Assembly (NCBI GenBank): GCA_947625315.1
Contig: CANQOE010000062.1
Span: 1-7,111, forward strand
Origin: an uncultured Bacilli bacterium
Lineage (GTDB): Bacteria > Bacillota_I > Bacilli_A > RF39 > UBA660
DNA: 7,111 nucleotides
Direction of reading: 5' to 3'
A program made the position numbers and the translations under genes. The notes below the pieces were generated by a model that was not told the DNA's origin, made no database searches, and was given only the letters and a program-made list of their open reading frames with translations. Shown here in pieces: positions 1 through 6,031 of this stretch; position 1 is the first letter of the stretch, and each line of letters starts with the position of its first letter.

Positions 1-14
1 ATAAAATAAATTTT

Positions 15-46
15 GTTCAAGTTTCATGACTATGTGTGCCTTGAAC
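15..46 (+). promoter_or_regulatory. Possible hairpin in the leader upstream of cdsA
   Basis: GTTCAAG (15-21) and CTTGAAC (40-46) form a perfect 7-bp inverted repeat around an 18-base loop, just upstream of the cdsA ribosome binding site. No T-tract follows, so it does not look like an intrinsic terminator. TTTCA in the loop (22-26) could also pair with TGAAA (51-55), which would cover part of the Shine-Dalgarno sequence. Both pairings are short and could be chance in AT-rich DNA. Bases 1-14 carry stops in two frames (TAA at 2-4 and 7-9), and the upstream gene cannot be identified from what is left. Confidence 0.3.
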
Positions 47-52
47 GAAGTG

Positions 53-58
53 AAAGGA
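53..58 (+). promoter_or_regulatory. Ribosome binding site of cdsA (start-deciding)
   Basis: AAAGGA lies 4 bases before a GTG at 63 and 13 bases before the ATG at 72. The two candidate starts are in the same frame. Neither spacing is ideal, so the site does not settle the start by itself. Family alignment favours the ATG, because CdsA proteins commonly begin with M-K-x-R-x-I-S. Confidence 0.55.
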
Positions 59-71
59 ATGTGTGGTTAGT

Positions 72-860
72 ATGAAAGTAAGAGTTATTAGTGCTTTAGT
101 GGCTTTTTTAATTTTTATTCCTTTAATATGGATTGGTAGTTATCCTTTTGCAATTGCAATGGGAGTATTAAGCATTTTAGCCTATAGGGAGATAACAGAT
201 TTAAAAGAACCATATTTAAAAATTCCTGATCTAGTTAAATTATTAGGGCTTCTTTCAATTTTATATCTCGTTCTTGGAAATTATGGTAATTATTCTTTAG
301 ATCTATCGATTGGTTATCCTCGTTTATTTGTACCTTTAATTTTAATTTTATTACCAGCTGTATTTTATAAAAAAGATAAATATGTTACTAAAGATGCTTT
401 TGCTTTATTAGGTATTGTTTATTTATTAGGTTTCTTATTTAATATTTTAATAGCTATTAGAAATGTTCGATTAGGGCTTCTTATATATTTATTGGGAGTA
501 ACTATTCTTACCGATACTTTTGCCTATGCAGTTGGTATGCTTATAGGTAAGCATAAAATGACTAAAATAAGCCCTAAAAAAAGTTGGGAAGGCTTTTTTG
601 GTGGACTTATCGGCGGTGTAGCATCTGGTTTAATAATTTATACTAATATTGTTGGATCATTTAGTTTTAAATTATTAATTATAACTATTTTAATATCTAT
701 TGCTGGTCAAGTTGGTGATTTATTCTACAGTAAGATAAAAAGAGAAAATGGTATTAAAGATTTTTCTAATATAATGCCTGGTCATGGAGGCATTTTAGAT
801 CGTTTAGATAGTTTGTCTTTTGTCGTATTTACATATATTGTTTTGTATTGGTTATTTTAA
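72..860 (+). CDS. cdsA: Phosphatidate cytidylyltransferase (CDP-diacylglycerol synthase)
   Basis: This integral membrane enzyme makes CDP-diacylglycerol from phosphatidic acid and CTP, the branch point for phosphatidylglycerol and other bacterial phospholipids. The product is 262 residues from ATG 72, a usual family length, or 265 from an in-frame GTG at 63. Nearly the whole chain is hydrophobic, with about seven or eight membrane segments. Numbered from GTG 63, visible motifs are TDTFAYAVG (150-158), SPKKSWEG (170-177), GQVGDL (215-220) and the C-terminal family signature (223-249). The signature contains SKIKR, KD, then PGHGGILDRLD, and all its invariant positions are present, including the metal-binding aspartates. 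The start at 72 is chosen because MKVRVISA resembles the usual CdsA N-terminus. rseP follows after 15 bases, so the two are probably co-transcribed. In Bacillota the gene before cdsA is usually uppS; that part lies outside the window. Confidence 0.96.
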   Translation: MKVRVISALVAFLIFIPLIWIGSYPFAIAMGVLSILAYREITDLKEPYLKIPDLVKLLGLLSILYLVLGNYGNYSLDLSIGYPRLFVPLILILLPAVFYKKDKYVTKDAFALLGIVYLLGFLFNILIAIRNVRLGLLIYLLGVTILTDTFAYAVGMLIGKHKMTKISPKKSWEGFFGGLIGGVASGLIIYTNIVGSFSFKLLIITILISIAGQVGDLFYSKIKRENGIKDFSNIMPGHGGILDRLDSLSFVVFTYIVLYWLF

Positions 861-875
861 AGGAGAAGATAAAGC

Positions 876-1928
876 ATGTGGATTTTAACATTAATATTGT
901 TTATATTTATTCTAGGAATTATTGTTTTAGTACATGAATTAGGTCATTTTTTATGGGCTAAAGCTTTTGGTGTATACATTTATGAATTTTCTATTGGTAT
1001 GGGGCCAGTCATCTTTTCTGTAAAAGGTAAAAAGGATGGTATAACCTATAATATAAGAGCTTTACCAATTGGTGGTTTTGTTTCTATGGCTGGGGAAGTT
1101 TATGAAGACGATAAAAAAGTGCCAAAAGAAAAATGTTTATGTAATAAGCCTATTTGGCAAAGAATTATTGTAATGGTTGCGGGAGTTACGAATAATTTTA
1201 TTATGGCTATTTTAATTTTATTTGTCACAGCTCTAATTTGGGGAAGCAGCAGTTTAACACCAAAAATCTTAAGCGTGGAAGAAAATTATCCCATGGCTGA
1301 AGCAGGAATAGTTGCGGGTGATACCATTGTGGCAATCAATAATCATAAAGTAAATACTTGGGATGAAGCACAAATAATTTTATATTATAAAAATAAAGAT
1401 GATCAATACAGCTTTACTATTAAACATGAAGATGGTAAAGTTGAAGATTATAAAATAACACCAAAAGTAGAAAAAGATGATGAAGGGGTAGAAACTAAAG
1501 TTTTTGGTATTAGAGTTGATCAAGAAGAAACAACGGGATTTTTAAATAAAGTTAAATATACTTTTGAAAAATTTTGGTCAATTGTTGTTTCAATGTGGCT
1601 TACAATTGTTGGCCTTGTAACAGGTAAAATATCTTTAGGAGCTTTATCTGGTCCAGTTGGTATTTATTCAGTAGTTGGAGAAAGTGCTAAATTAGGTGTA
1701 TATTATATTGTTTATTTAATTGCTTACTTATCAATAAATGTTGGGGTAATTAACATTATTCCTATCCCTGCATTTGATGGGGGAAGAGTTCTCTTCTTAT
1801 TAATTGAAAAAATAAAAGGTAGTCCAATTAATCAAAAAATAGAAAATTGGTTTATAGGTATTACATTTGCCTTATTAATGCTTCTTATTATTATTGTTAC
1901 AATTAATGATATAATTAGATTATTTTAA
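876..1928 (+). CDS. rseP: RseP/RasP-type site-2 intramembrane zinc metalloprotease
   Basis: This 350-residue membrane protease belongs to peptidase family M50B, which cleaves membrane-spanning segments such as anti-sigma factors and leftover signal peptides. The zinc site is HELGH (20-24) in the first membrane helix, with the third ligand D301 in NIIPIPAFDGGR (293-304). GVTNNF (103-108) opens the second helix. One PDZ domain spans roughly 127-215, including the AGIVAGDTIVAIN stretch (143-155). SGPVGI (259-263 region) precedes two last helices at about 277-296 and 327-347. All catalytic residues are intact and the length matches single-PDZ Gram-positive RasP. The start is supported by AAGGAG at 860-865, which overlaps the cdsA stop, with a 10-base spacer. 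The cdsA-rseP pairing is typical of Bacillota, but dxr is not between them. An intrinsic terminator begins within the stop codon. The substrate cannot be told from the sequence. Confidence 0.96.
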   Translation: MWILTLILFIFILGIIVLVHELGHFLWAKAFGVYIYEFSIGMGPVIFSVKGKKDGITYNIRALPIGGFVSMAGEVYEDDKKVPKEKCLCNKPIWQRIIVMVAGVTNNFIMAILILFVTALIWGSSSLTPKILSVEENYPMAEAGIVAGDTIVAINNHKVNTWDEAQIILYYKNKDDQYSFTIKHEDGKVEDYKITPKVEKDDEGVETKVFGIRVDQEETTGFLNKVKYTFEKFWSIVVSMWLTIVGLVTGKISLGALSGPVGIYSVVGESAKLGVYYIVYLIAYLSINVGVINIIPIPAFDGGRVLFLLIEKIKGSPINQKIENWFIGITFALLMLLIIIVTINDIIRLF

Positions 1929-1958
1929 AGTAAGCTTTTATTGCTTACTTTTTCTTTT
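1927..1958 (+). terminator. Intrinsic terminator of the cdsA-rseP unit
   Basis: AAAGTAAGC (1927-1935) and GCTTACTTT (1943-1951) form a perfect 9-bp stem with a 7-base TTTTATT loop. A T-rich run follows (T5, C, T4). The stem starts at the last two bases of the rseP TAA stop. It is AU-rich (three G-C pairs), so termination may be partial. Its 3' arm overlaps the putative -35 element of the next gene. Confidence 0.78.
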
Positions 1959-1969
1959 AGTTTTATAAT
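1941..1969 (+). promoter_or_regulatory. Promoter of the cyclo-ligase/copA unit
   Basis: A perfect TATAAT lies at 1964-1969, and TTGCTT at 1941-1946 is a weak -35 match (TTG only), with a 17-base spacer. Transcription would begin seven to eight bases after the -10 box, at 1976-1977. The cyclo-ligase ATG begins at 1977, so the predicted mRNA has no leader. The -35 element lies inside the loop and 3' arm of the preceding terminator. Confidence 0.6.
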
Positions 1970-1976
1970 ATTTTAT

Positions 1977-2513
1977 ATGAAAGAAAAGTTAAGAAGTAAG
2001 TATTTAGGCGTTCGGGCTAAAATTAAAAATAGATCATCAAAGGATCAAACCATATTTTTAAAAGTTATTAATAATGAAAAGGTAAAATTAGCCGAAGTAA
2101 TTTTAATATATGTTTCATATAATCATGAAGTTGATACGTTTAAATTAATAAATTATTTTTTAAAAAATAAACGGGTAGCTGTTCCTAAAATTGAAAATGA
2201 TCAAATGAATTTTTACTTTATTAATAATATTGACGAATTAAAAGAAGGTTATGCCCATATATTAGAACCTACGACTAAAATAAAAGTAACAGATTATGAA
2301 AAAGCAGTTTGTATAACGCCAGGAATTTGTTTTTCAAAAGATGGATATAGACTTGGCTATGGAAAAGGCTTTTATGATAAATTCTTTTTAGAGCATCCAG
2401 TTTATCGCATAGGATTATGTTATCAAGAATGTTTACTTCTTCATTTAGTTAAAGATCAATATGATCAAAAAGTAAATGAAATAATTACTGATAGAGGGAT
2501 AAATAATGGCTAA
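1977..2513 (+). CDS. 5-formyltetrahydrofolate cyclo-ligase (5,10-methenyl-THF synthetase)
   Basis: This cytosolic enzyme uses ATP to convert 5-formyl-THF to 5,10-methenyl-THF, returning an otherwise inert folate to one-carbon metabolism (family of YgfA/Fau, YqgN, human MTHFS). The product is 178 residues from ATG 1977, close to the family norm. Visible features are the basic N-terminus MKEKLRSKYLGVR, the stretch around NHEVDTFKLI (49-58), ITPGICF (113-119), the glycine-rich LGYGKGFYDKF (126-136) and DQKVNEIITDRG (163-174). The usual A-F-D after the PG is C-F-S here, a mild change. An in-frame TTG at 1941 would add 12 residues, but it sits in the terminator loop and the added residues resemble nothing in the family. 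No Shine-Dalgarno sequence precedes ATG 1977, consistent with leaderless translation. The 3' end overlaps copA by 8 bases. Confidence 0.93.
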   Translation: MKEKLRSKYLGVRAKIKNRSSKDQTIFLKVINNEKVKLAEVILIYVSYNHEVDTFKLINYFLKNKRVAVPKIENDQMNFYFINNIDELKEGYAHILEPTTKIKVTDYEKAVCITPGICFSKDGYRLGYGKGFYDKFFLEHPVYRIGLCYQECLLLHLVKDQYDQKVNEIITDRGINNG

Positions 2514-4683
2514 AATAATTTTAAAAATAGAGGGAATGAGCTGTAGTGCTTGTCAAAATACTTTAGAAAAATATTTAAATAAACAAAAGGGTATAATATC
2601 GGCTTCCGTTAATTTAGTAATGGCCCAAGCCTTAATTAACTATGAAGATTATCTTACAATAGATGATTTAAATCGTTTTGTAGAAGAAGCTGGCTATAAA
2701 AGTTTAGGAGAATATAATCCAAAAGAAGAAGATAAAAGAGATTATAATAAAATTTATTTAATCATCTTAGCAATTATTGGTCTTTTTCTCATGTATGTAT
2801 CGATGGGACATATGTTTCATCTTACATCTATTTCTTTTTTAGATATGATGAATCATCCCGTTAATTATGGAATATGTCTATTTATTTTAACAATTCCTTT
2901 TCTTGTTTATGGTTTTGATATTATCAAAAAAGGTTTCCTTAAAATAATAAGAAGAGAGCCAAATATGGATTCTTTAGTTACAGTTGGTTTATTTGCTAGC
3001 CTAGTTTATAGTTTAGTTAACTTAGGATTGATCATAAAAGGAAATACTACTTTTGTTCATCACTTGTATTTTGAATCAAGTGCCATGATAATTTATTTTG
3101 TTAAATTGGGAAGGTTTATTGATAAAAAATCAAAAGAAAAAACCAAAGAAGCAATTCAAGAATTAGTTCAAATAACCCCAGAGAAGGCTTTAATAAAGAA
3201 AGATGATGAAATAAAAGAAGTTACGATTGACGAAGTTAAAAAAGGAGATATATTAGTTTGCAAACCAGGAATGAAAATTGCCGTTGATGGCTTTATTAGT
3301 AGGGGAGAAGCTCATTTTGATGAAGCATTTATTACTGGTGAATCTAAGATGAAGAGAAAAGGAAAAAATGATAAAGTAATCGCTGGTAGTTTAAATATGG
3401 ATGGTTATGTAGAATATGTTGCTTTTAAAATAGGACCAGAATCAACCATTTCTGAAGTGGTAAGATTAGTCGTAGAAGCCACCAATAGTAAAGCTCCGAT
3501 TAGCTTTTTAGCGGATACCATTAGTGGCTATTTTGTGCCGGGTATTTTTATCATTGCCTTTTTAACTTTAATTATTTATTTATTACTTGGTTATGCTTTC
3601 AATGAAGCTTTAATATCTTTTGTAACAGTTTTAGTGGTAGCTTGTCCTTGTGCTTTAGGGTTGGCAACTCCTTTAGCAATCGTGGTAAGTGAAGGAGCAT
3701 CCGCGAAAAAAGGTATATTAATAAAAAAAGGTGAAATTTTAGAAAATGCTCATAAAGTTGATACTATTATTTTTGATAAAACGGGAACGCTTACTTATGG
3801 AAAATTAAAAATATTTAAATTATTTAATTATAGTGAATATCAAGAAGATAAAATTTTAGAATATGTCGCCCTTTTAGAAAAAAACTCGACACATCCCATA
3901 GCTAATGCTTTTGCTAATTATAAAACTAATAGTGAAGTAGTTAAATTTAAAAACATAGTAGGAGTAGGATTAGAAGGTAGGATTTTTAATCATCATATTT
4001 ATGTTGGGAGTAATAAATTATTAACTAAGCTTAAAATAAAAGAGACATTTACAAAAGATGAAGCATTCTTAACGCAAAATGAATGTAGTCTTATCTACGT
4101 TATTATTGATGGTAAAGTAGCGGCCTTAATTGGTGTTAAAGACATTTTAAGAGAAAATGCCAAAGAAGTGATTAAAAACTTAACGGAAATGGCGAAGGAT
4201 GTTATTATTTTAAGTGGCGATAATGAAGAAACTTTAAAAAAAGTAGCCAAATCTTTAAATGTTAAAAAAATCGAAGCTAATCTTTTGCCTCAAGATAAAG
4301 TTGCTTATTTAAAGGCCCTAAACGATCAAGGTAAAAAAGTCATGATGGTTGGTGATGGAATTAATGACGCCCCAGCTTTAGCTATGGCTTTAGTGGGTGT
4401 TTCTGTAAGTGGAGGTACAGATATTGCTTTAAATTCAGCAGATGTAATTTTGATGAATGATAATCTAGAAAAAATAGAGGAGTTAATTAAAATAAGTGCC
4501 AAAACAATTAAAATTATTAAGCAAAATTTGTTCTGGGCATTTATTTACAATGCTTTAATGATTCCTATGGCTATTGGCTTATTTAAATTTATTAATTTAA
4601 GTATTAATCCTATGTGGGCTAGTTTAGCTATGGTTTTAAGTAGTTTAACTGTTGTTTTAAATTCTTTAAGATTAAGAAAATAA
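2506..4683 (+). CDS. copA: Cu(I)-exporting P1B-1-type ATPase
   Basis: This membrane pump uses ATP to export Cu(I), and possibly Ag(I), from the cytoplasm. Its 725 residues hold one N-terminal heavy-metal-associated domain (1-68) with the metal site CSAC (C13, C16). Eight predicted membrane helices lie near 83-101, 120-140, 156-178, 186-204, 345-362, 368-390, 674-693 and 697-717. Catalytic motifs are ITGES (276-280, actuator), CPC (380-382, transmembrane metal site), DKTGT (424-428, phosphorylated D424), HP (463-464) and GDGIND (616-621). YN (681-682) in helix 7 and MxxSS (709-713) in helix 8, together with CPC, define Cu(I) specificity in this family. AGAGGGA at 2493-2499, six bases before the ATG, lies inside the upstream cyclo-ligase gene. 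That and the 8-base overlap suggest translational coupling. No CopZ chaperone or CsoR/CopY regulator gene is nearby and no copper operator was recognised, so copper-dependent control is not evident here. Confidence 0.96.
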   Translation: MAKIILKIEGMSCSACQNTLEKYLNKQKGIISASVNLVMAQALINYEDYLTIDDLNRFVEEAGYKSLGEYNPKEEDKRDYNKIYLIILAIIGLFLMYVSMGHMFHLTSISFLDMMNHPVNYGICLFILTIPFLVYGFDIIKKGFLKIIRREPNMDSLVTVGLFASLVYSLVNLGLIIKGNTTFVHHLYFESSAMIIYFVKLGRFIDKKSKEKTKEAIQELVQITPEKALIKKDDEIKEVTIDEVKKGDILVCKPGMKIAVDGFISRGEAHFDEAFITGESKMKRKGKNDKVIAGSLNMDGYVEYVAFKIGPESTISEVVRLVVEATNSKAPISFLADTISGYFVPGIFIIAFLTLIIYLLLGYAFNEALISFVTVLVVACPCALGLATPLAIVVSEGASAKKGILIKKGEILENAHKVDTIIFDKTGTLTYGKLKIFKLFNYSEYQEDKILEYVALLEKNSTHPIANAFANYKTNSEVVKFKNIVGVGLEGRIFNHHIYVGSNKLLTKLKIKETFTKDEAFLTQNECSLIYVIIDGKVAALIGVKDILRENAKEVIKNLTEMAKDVIILSGDNEETLKKVAKSLNVKKIEANLLPQDKVAYLKALNDQGKKVMMVGDGINDAPALAMALVGVSVSGGTDIALNSADVILMNDNLEKIEELIKISAKTIKIIKQNLFWAFIYNALMIPMAIGLFKFINLSINPMWASLAMVLSSLTVVLNSLRLRK

Positions 4684-4703
4684 TAGTCTAAATAAAAAAT
4701 TAA

Positions 4704-4712
4704 TGTTATAAT
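4704..4712 (+). promoter_or_regulatory. Extended -10 promoter of tRNA-Arg
   Basis: TGTTATAAT combines the extended TG-n element with a perfect TATAAT (4707-4712). At the usual 17-base spacing the -35 position reads TAGTCT (4684-4689), only a 3/6 match, as is common when an extended -10 is present. The expected start, seven bases after the -10 box, is G4719, the first base of the mature tRNA. Confidence 0.72.
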
Positions 4713-4718
4713 AAGGTT

Positions 4719-4795
4719 GTTCTTGTAGCTCAGTTGGATAGAGCGTACGCCTCCGACGCGTAAGGCCGAGGGTTCGATTCCCTTCAAGAACACCA
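4719..4795 (+). tRNA. tRNA-Arg (anticodon CCG)
   Basis: This 77-base gene folds into a complete cloverleaf with CCA encoded. The acceptor stem GTTCTTG (4719-4725) pairs perfectly with CAAGAAC (4785-4791); A4792 is the discriminator and CCA is at 4793-4795. The D stem is GCTC/GAGC (4728-4731 with 4741-4744). The anticodon stem is TACGC/GCGTA (4746-4750 with 4758-4762), with loop CTCCGAC and anticodon CCG at 4753-4755. The variable loop is AGGCC. The T stem GAGGG/CCCTT (4768-4772 with 4780-4784) encloses TTCGATT. It reads the arginine codon CGG, which is used in this window, for instance at 2172, 6866, 7079 and 7097. It follows copA by 35 bases but has its own promoter and a downstream hairpin. 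Confidence 0.97.
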
Positions 4796-4802
4796 AAATA
4801 AA

Positions 4803-4831
4803 ATGAAACGACTTTTAAAGAGTCGTTTTAT
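4803..4831. terminator. Probable bidirectional intrinsic terminator between tRNA-Arg and the convergent gene
   Basis: AAACGACT (4806-4813) and AGTCGTTT (4821-4828) form a perfect 8-bp stem around TTTAAAG, with weaker outer pairs (GT, TA, AT) extending it to 4803-4831. On the plus strand the 3' arm ends in TTTT before ATAAT. On the minus strand the stem is followed by a T-rich stretch containing TTTTATTTT. It starts 8 bases after the tRNA and ends 9 bases from the stop of the minus-strand gene, so it can serve both transcripts. Confidence 0.75.
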
Positions 4832-4839
4832 AATGCTTA

Positions 4840-5856
4840 TTAAAAATTAATAATTCCAAATCCTAGTACAATACCTAAAATAATTAGGAAAATAATTAAT
4901 AGAGTAAATATAGAGATATAACCTAAATTGTTATTTCCTTCTTTTAAAGAAGGAGGGAATAAATCAGGAAAATTATCCGCAAAATTTTCCGTATTAAAAT
5001 TTTTTAAATCATCATTTAAAAGAAGGGGATTGAAATTTTTAACTCTTAACTTATTTATTAATCTATCAAAATGAAATTTTAAATAAGTTTGATAATAATT
5101 TTCTAAATCTTGGGAGGATTTAAAGATGCCATTTTTAAATCCTTTTTTCATGCTTTCAATAGTTATAGGTTTTAAATAGCTAAAAATAATGTTTTCTAAG
5201 GTCCAAGTATAATTTTCATCTTTATCTTTATTCCAAAATAATAATTCAATATAATTAAAAAGTTTTTTAACCTCTTCTTCACTTGCTATTTCTCCTAAGG
5301 ATTTTTGTAAGCGAATAGCTAGGCCATTAGAAAAATATATATTTTTAATATCATCTACGCCAACTAAACTAGCAAGAATATAAACTACATCTGTAACGTC
5401 GCTATAACCACTATTAAGGATGGCATTGGGATAAAATTGTTGGGTTAACATTTCAGTACAGCCTTCATTTAAATAAACATTAAGGTTTCGACCATCCGGA
5501 ATGTAAGCGGCTAGCCCTGAATGAATAAGTTCTAGTTCATCATAGCATTTTGTACTGGCCATATGTAATAATTCATGACACATTGTAGATTCTAATAAAT
5601 ATTGTTCATTAACTTCTTCTAAATCATTTTTACTTAAATATTGTTTAAAGTTAGGGTTTATGACAATTTTATTTTCTGAAAAATTATAACTAGATAAATC
5701 CTTATCAGTTGAAAATTCAATTCTTAAAGTTTTTAAATTACGATAAAAATTTTCACGAGTATTTTCGGGAATCAATGTTTCAATTTTGTGAATTAAAGGA
5801 ATAATCGAAGGATGCTTAACTAATTCAGGATTATTTTTTATTATTTCATCTAACAT
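4840..5856 (-). CDS. Putative tail-anchored zinc metallopeptidase (HELLH / NEGCTE), family not recognised
   Basis: I do not recognise the family. From the ATG at 5856 the protein has 338 residues; an in-frame ATG at 5865 gives 341. The later start is chosen because AAAGGA ends 8 bases before it, whereas that site overlaps the earlier ATG. Numbered from 5865, HELLH (97-101) is a classic zinc-binding helix. LNEGCTEML (132-140) follows about 32 residues later and resembles the third-ligand helix of gluzincin peptidases, such as the NExxSD motif of thermolysin-like enzymes. This suggests ligands H97, H101 and E134. Residues about 150-300 are soluble, fairly charged and probably helical. A single hydrophobic segment at about 315-338 ends the protein with almost no tail. 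With no signal peptide, the domain most likely faces the cytoplasm. The gene stands alone, convergent to the tRNA and divergent from pcrA. Substrate and role are unknown. An inactive or structural protein is less likely, because all expected ligands are present. Confidence 0.8.
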   Translation of the reverse strand: MLDEIIKNNPELVKHPSIIPLIHKIETLIPENTRENFYRNLKTLRIEFSTDKDLSSYNFSENKIVINPNFKQYLSKNDLEEVNEQYLLESTMCHELLHMASTKCYDELELIHSGLAAYIPDGRNLNVYLNEGCTEMLTQQFYPNAILNSGYSDVTDVVYILASLVGVDDIKNIYFSNGLAIRLQKSLGEIASEEEVKKLFNYIELLFWNKDKDENYTWTLENIIFSYLKPITIESMKKGFKNGIFKSSQDLENYYQTYLKFHFDRLINKLRVKNFNPLLLNDDLKNFNTENFADNFPDLFPPSLKEGNNNLGYISIFTLLIIFLIILGIVLGFGIINF

Positions 5857-5864
5857 TTTTTGCA

Positions 5865-5870
5865 TCCTTT
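5865..5870 (-). promoter_or_regulatory. Ribosome binding site deciding the metallopeptidase start
   Basis: Read on the minus strand, AAAGGA is at 5870-5865. Its last A is the first base of the upstream in-frame ATG (5865-5863), so that ATG cannot be used efficiently with this site. The second in-frame ATG, at 5856-5854, lies 8 bases downstream, an ideal spacing. Confidence 0.7.
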
Positions 5871-5890
5871 CTTTATTATTTTATATATTA

Positions 5891-5896
5891 ATTATA
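5891..5896 (-). promoter_or_regulatory. Candidate -10 box of the metallopeptidase gene
   Basis: A perfect TATAAT reads 5896 to 5891 on the minus strand, predicting a start near 5884 and a leader of about 28 bases before ATG 5856. No good -35 match is found at 16-18 bases, and the area is almost pure A/T, so chance occurrence is possible. The 166-base intergenic region (5866-6031) holds this box and the pcrA promoter facing the other way, about 115 bases apart. No operator-like repeat stands out between them. Confidence 0.4.
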
Positions 5897-5985
5897 ATTC
5901 AATTTCTTAAAAGAATATAGTTTTAAATTTTGGGTTTTACATTATTAAGTTAGACTTTTTCCTTAAGTAAATATGCCTTTTTTTA

Positions 5986-6014
5986 ATGACGAAAATATTT
6001 ATAAATGGTATAAT
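5986..6014 (+). promoter_or_regulatory. Promoter of pcrA
   Basis: ATGACG (5986-5991, 4/6 match to TTGACA), a 17-base spacer and a perfect TATAAT (6009-6014) preceded by TGG make an extended -10 promoter. Transcription is expected at about 6021, the first base of AGAGG, the ribosome binding site. The predicted 5' leader is therefore only about 11 bases. Confidence 0.75.
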
Positions 6015-6031
6015 TATTTTAGAGGTTAGAT

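Noticed and set aside
1..29. End of an upstream gene such as uppS
   Set aside because: Stops occur in all three plus frames by base 29, and the few codons before them do not resemble the UppS C-terminus, so no partial gene can be supported.
63..71. GTG at 63 as the cdsA start
   Set aside because: Not excluded: its 4-base spacing to AAAGGA is short but workable. ATG 72 was preferred because it gives the usual CdsA N-terminus; the difference is only three residues.
1941..1976. TTG at 1941 as start of the cyclo-ligase gene
   Set aside because: The extra 12 residues are hydrophobic and unlike the family N-terminus, no ribosome binding site precedes them, and the TTG lies in the loop of the rseP terminator.
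4545..4796. Minus-strand open frame of 83 codons overlapping the end of copA and the tRNA
   Set aside because: Its first part is the antisense translation of tRNA-Arg and the rest runs antisense to copA. It has no ribosome binding site, and such frames are a common annotation artefact over tRNA genes.
5941..5970. Repeated TTAAGT at 5945-5950 and 5963-5968 in the divergent intergenic region, considered as an operator
   Set aside because: The repeats are six bases long in AT-rich DNA, with irregular flanks and no symmetry typical of a repressor site.
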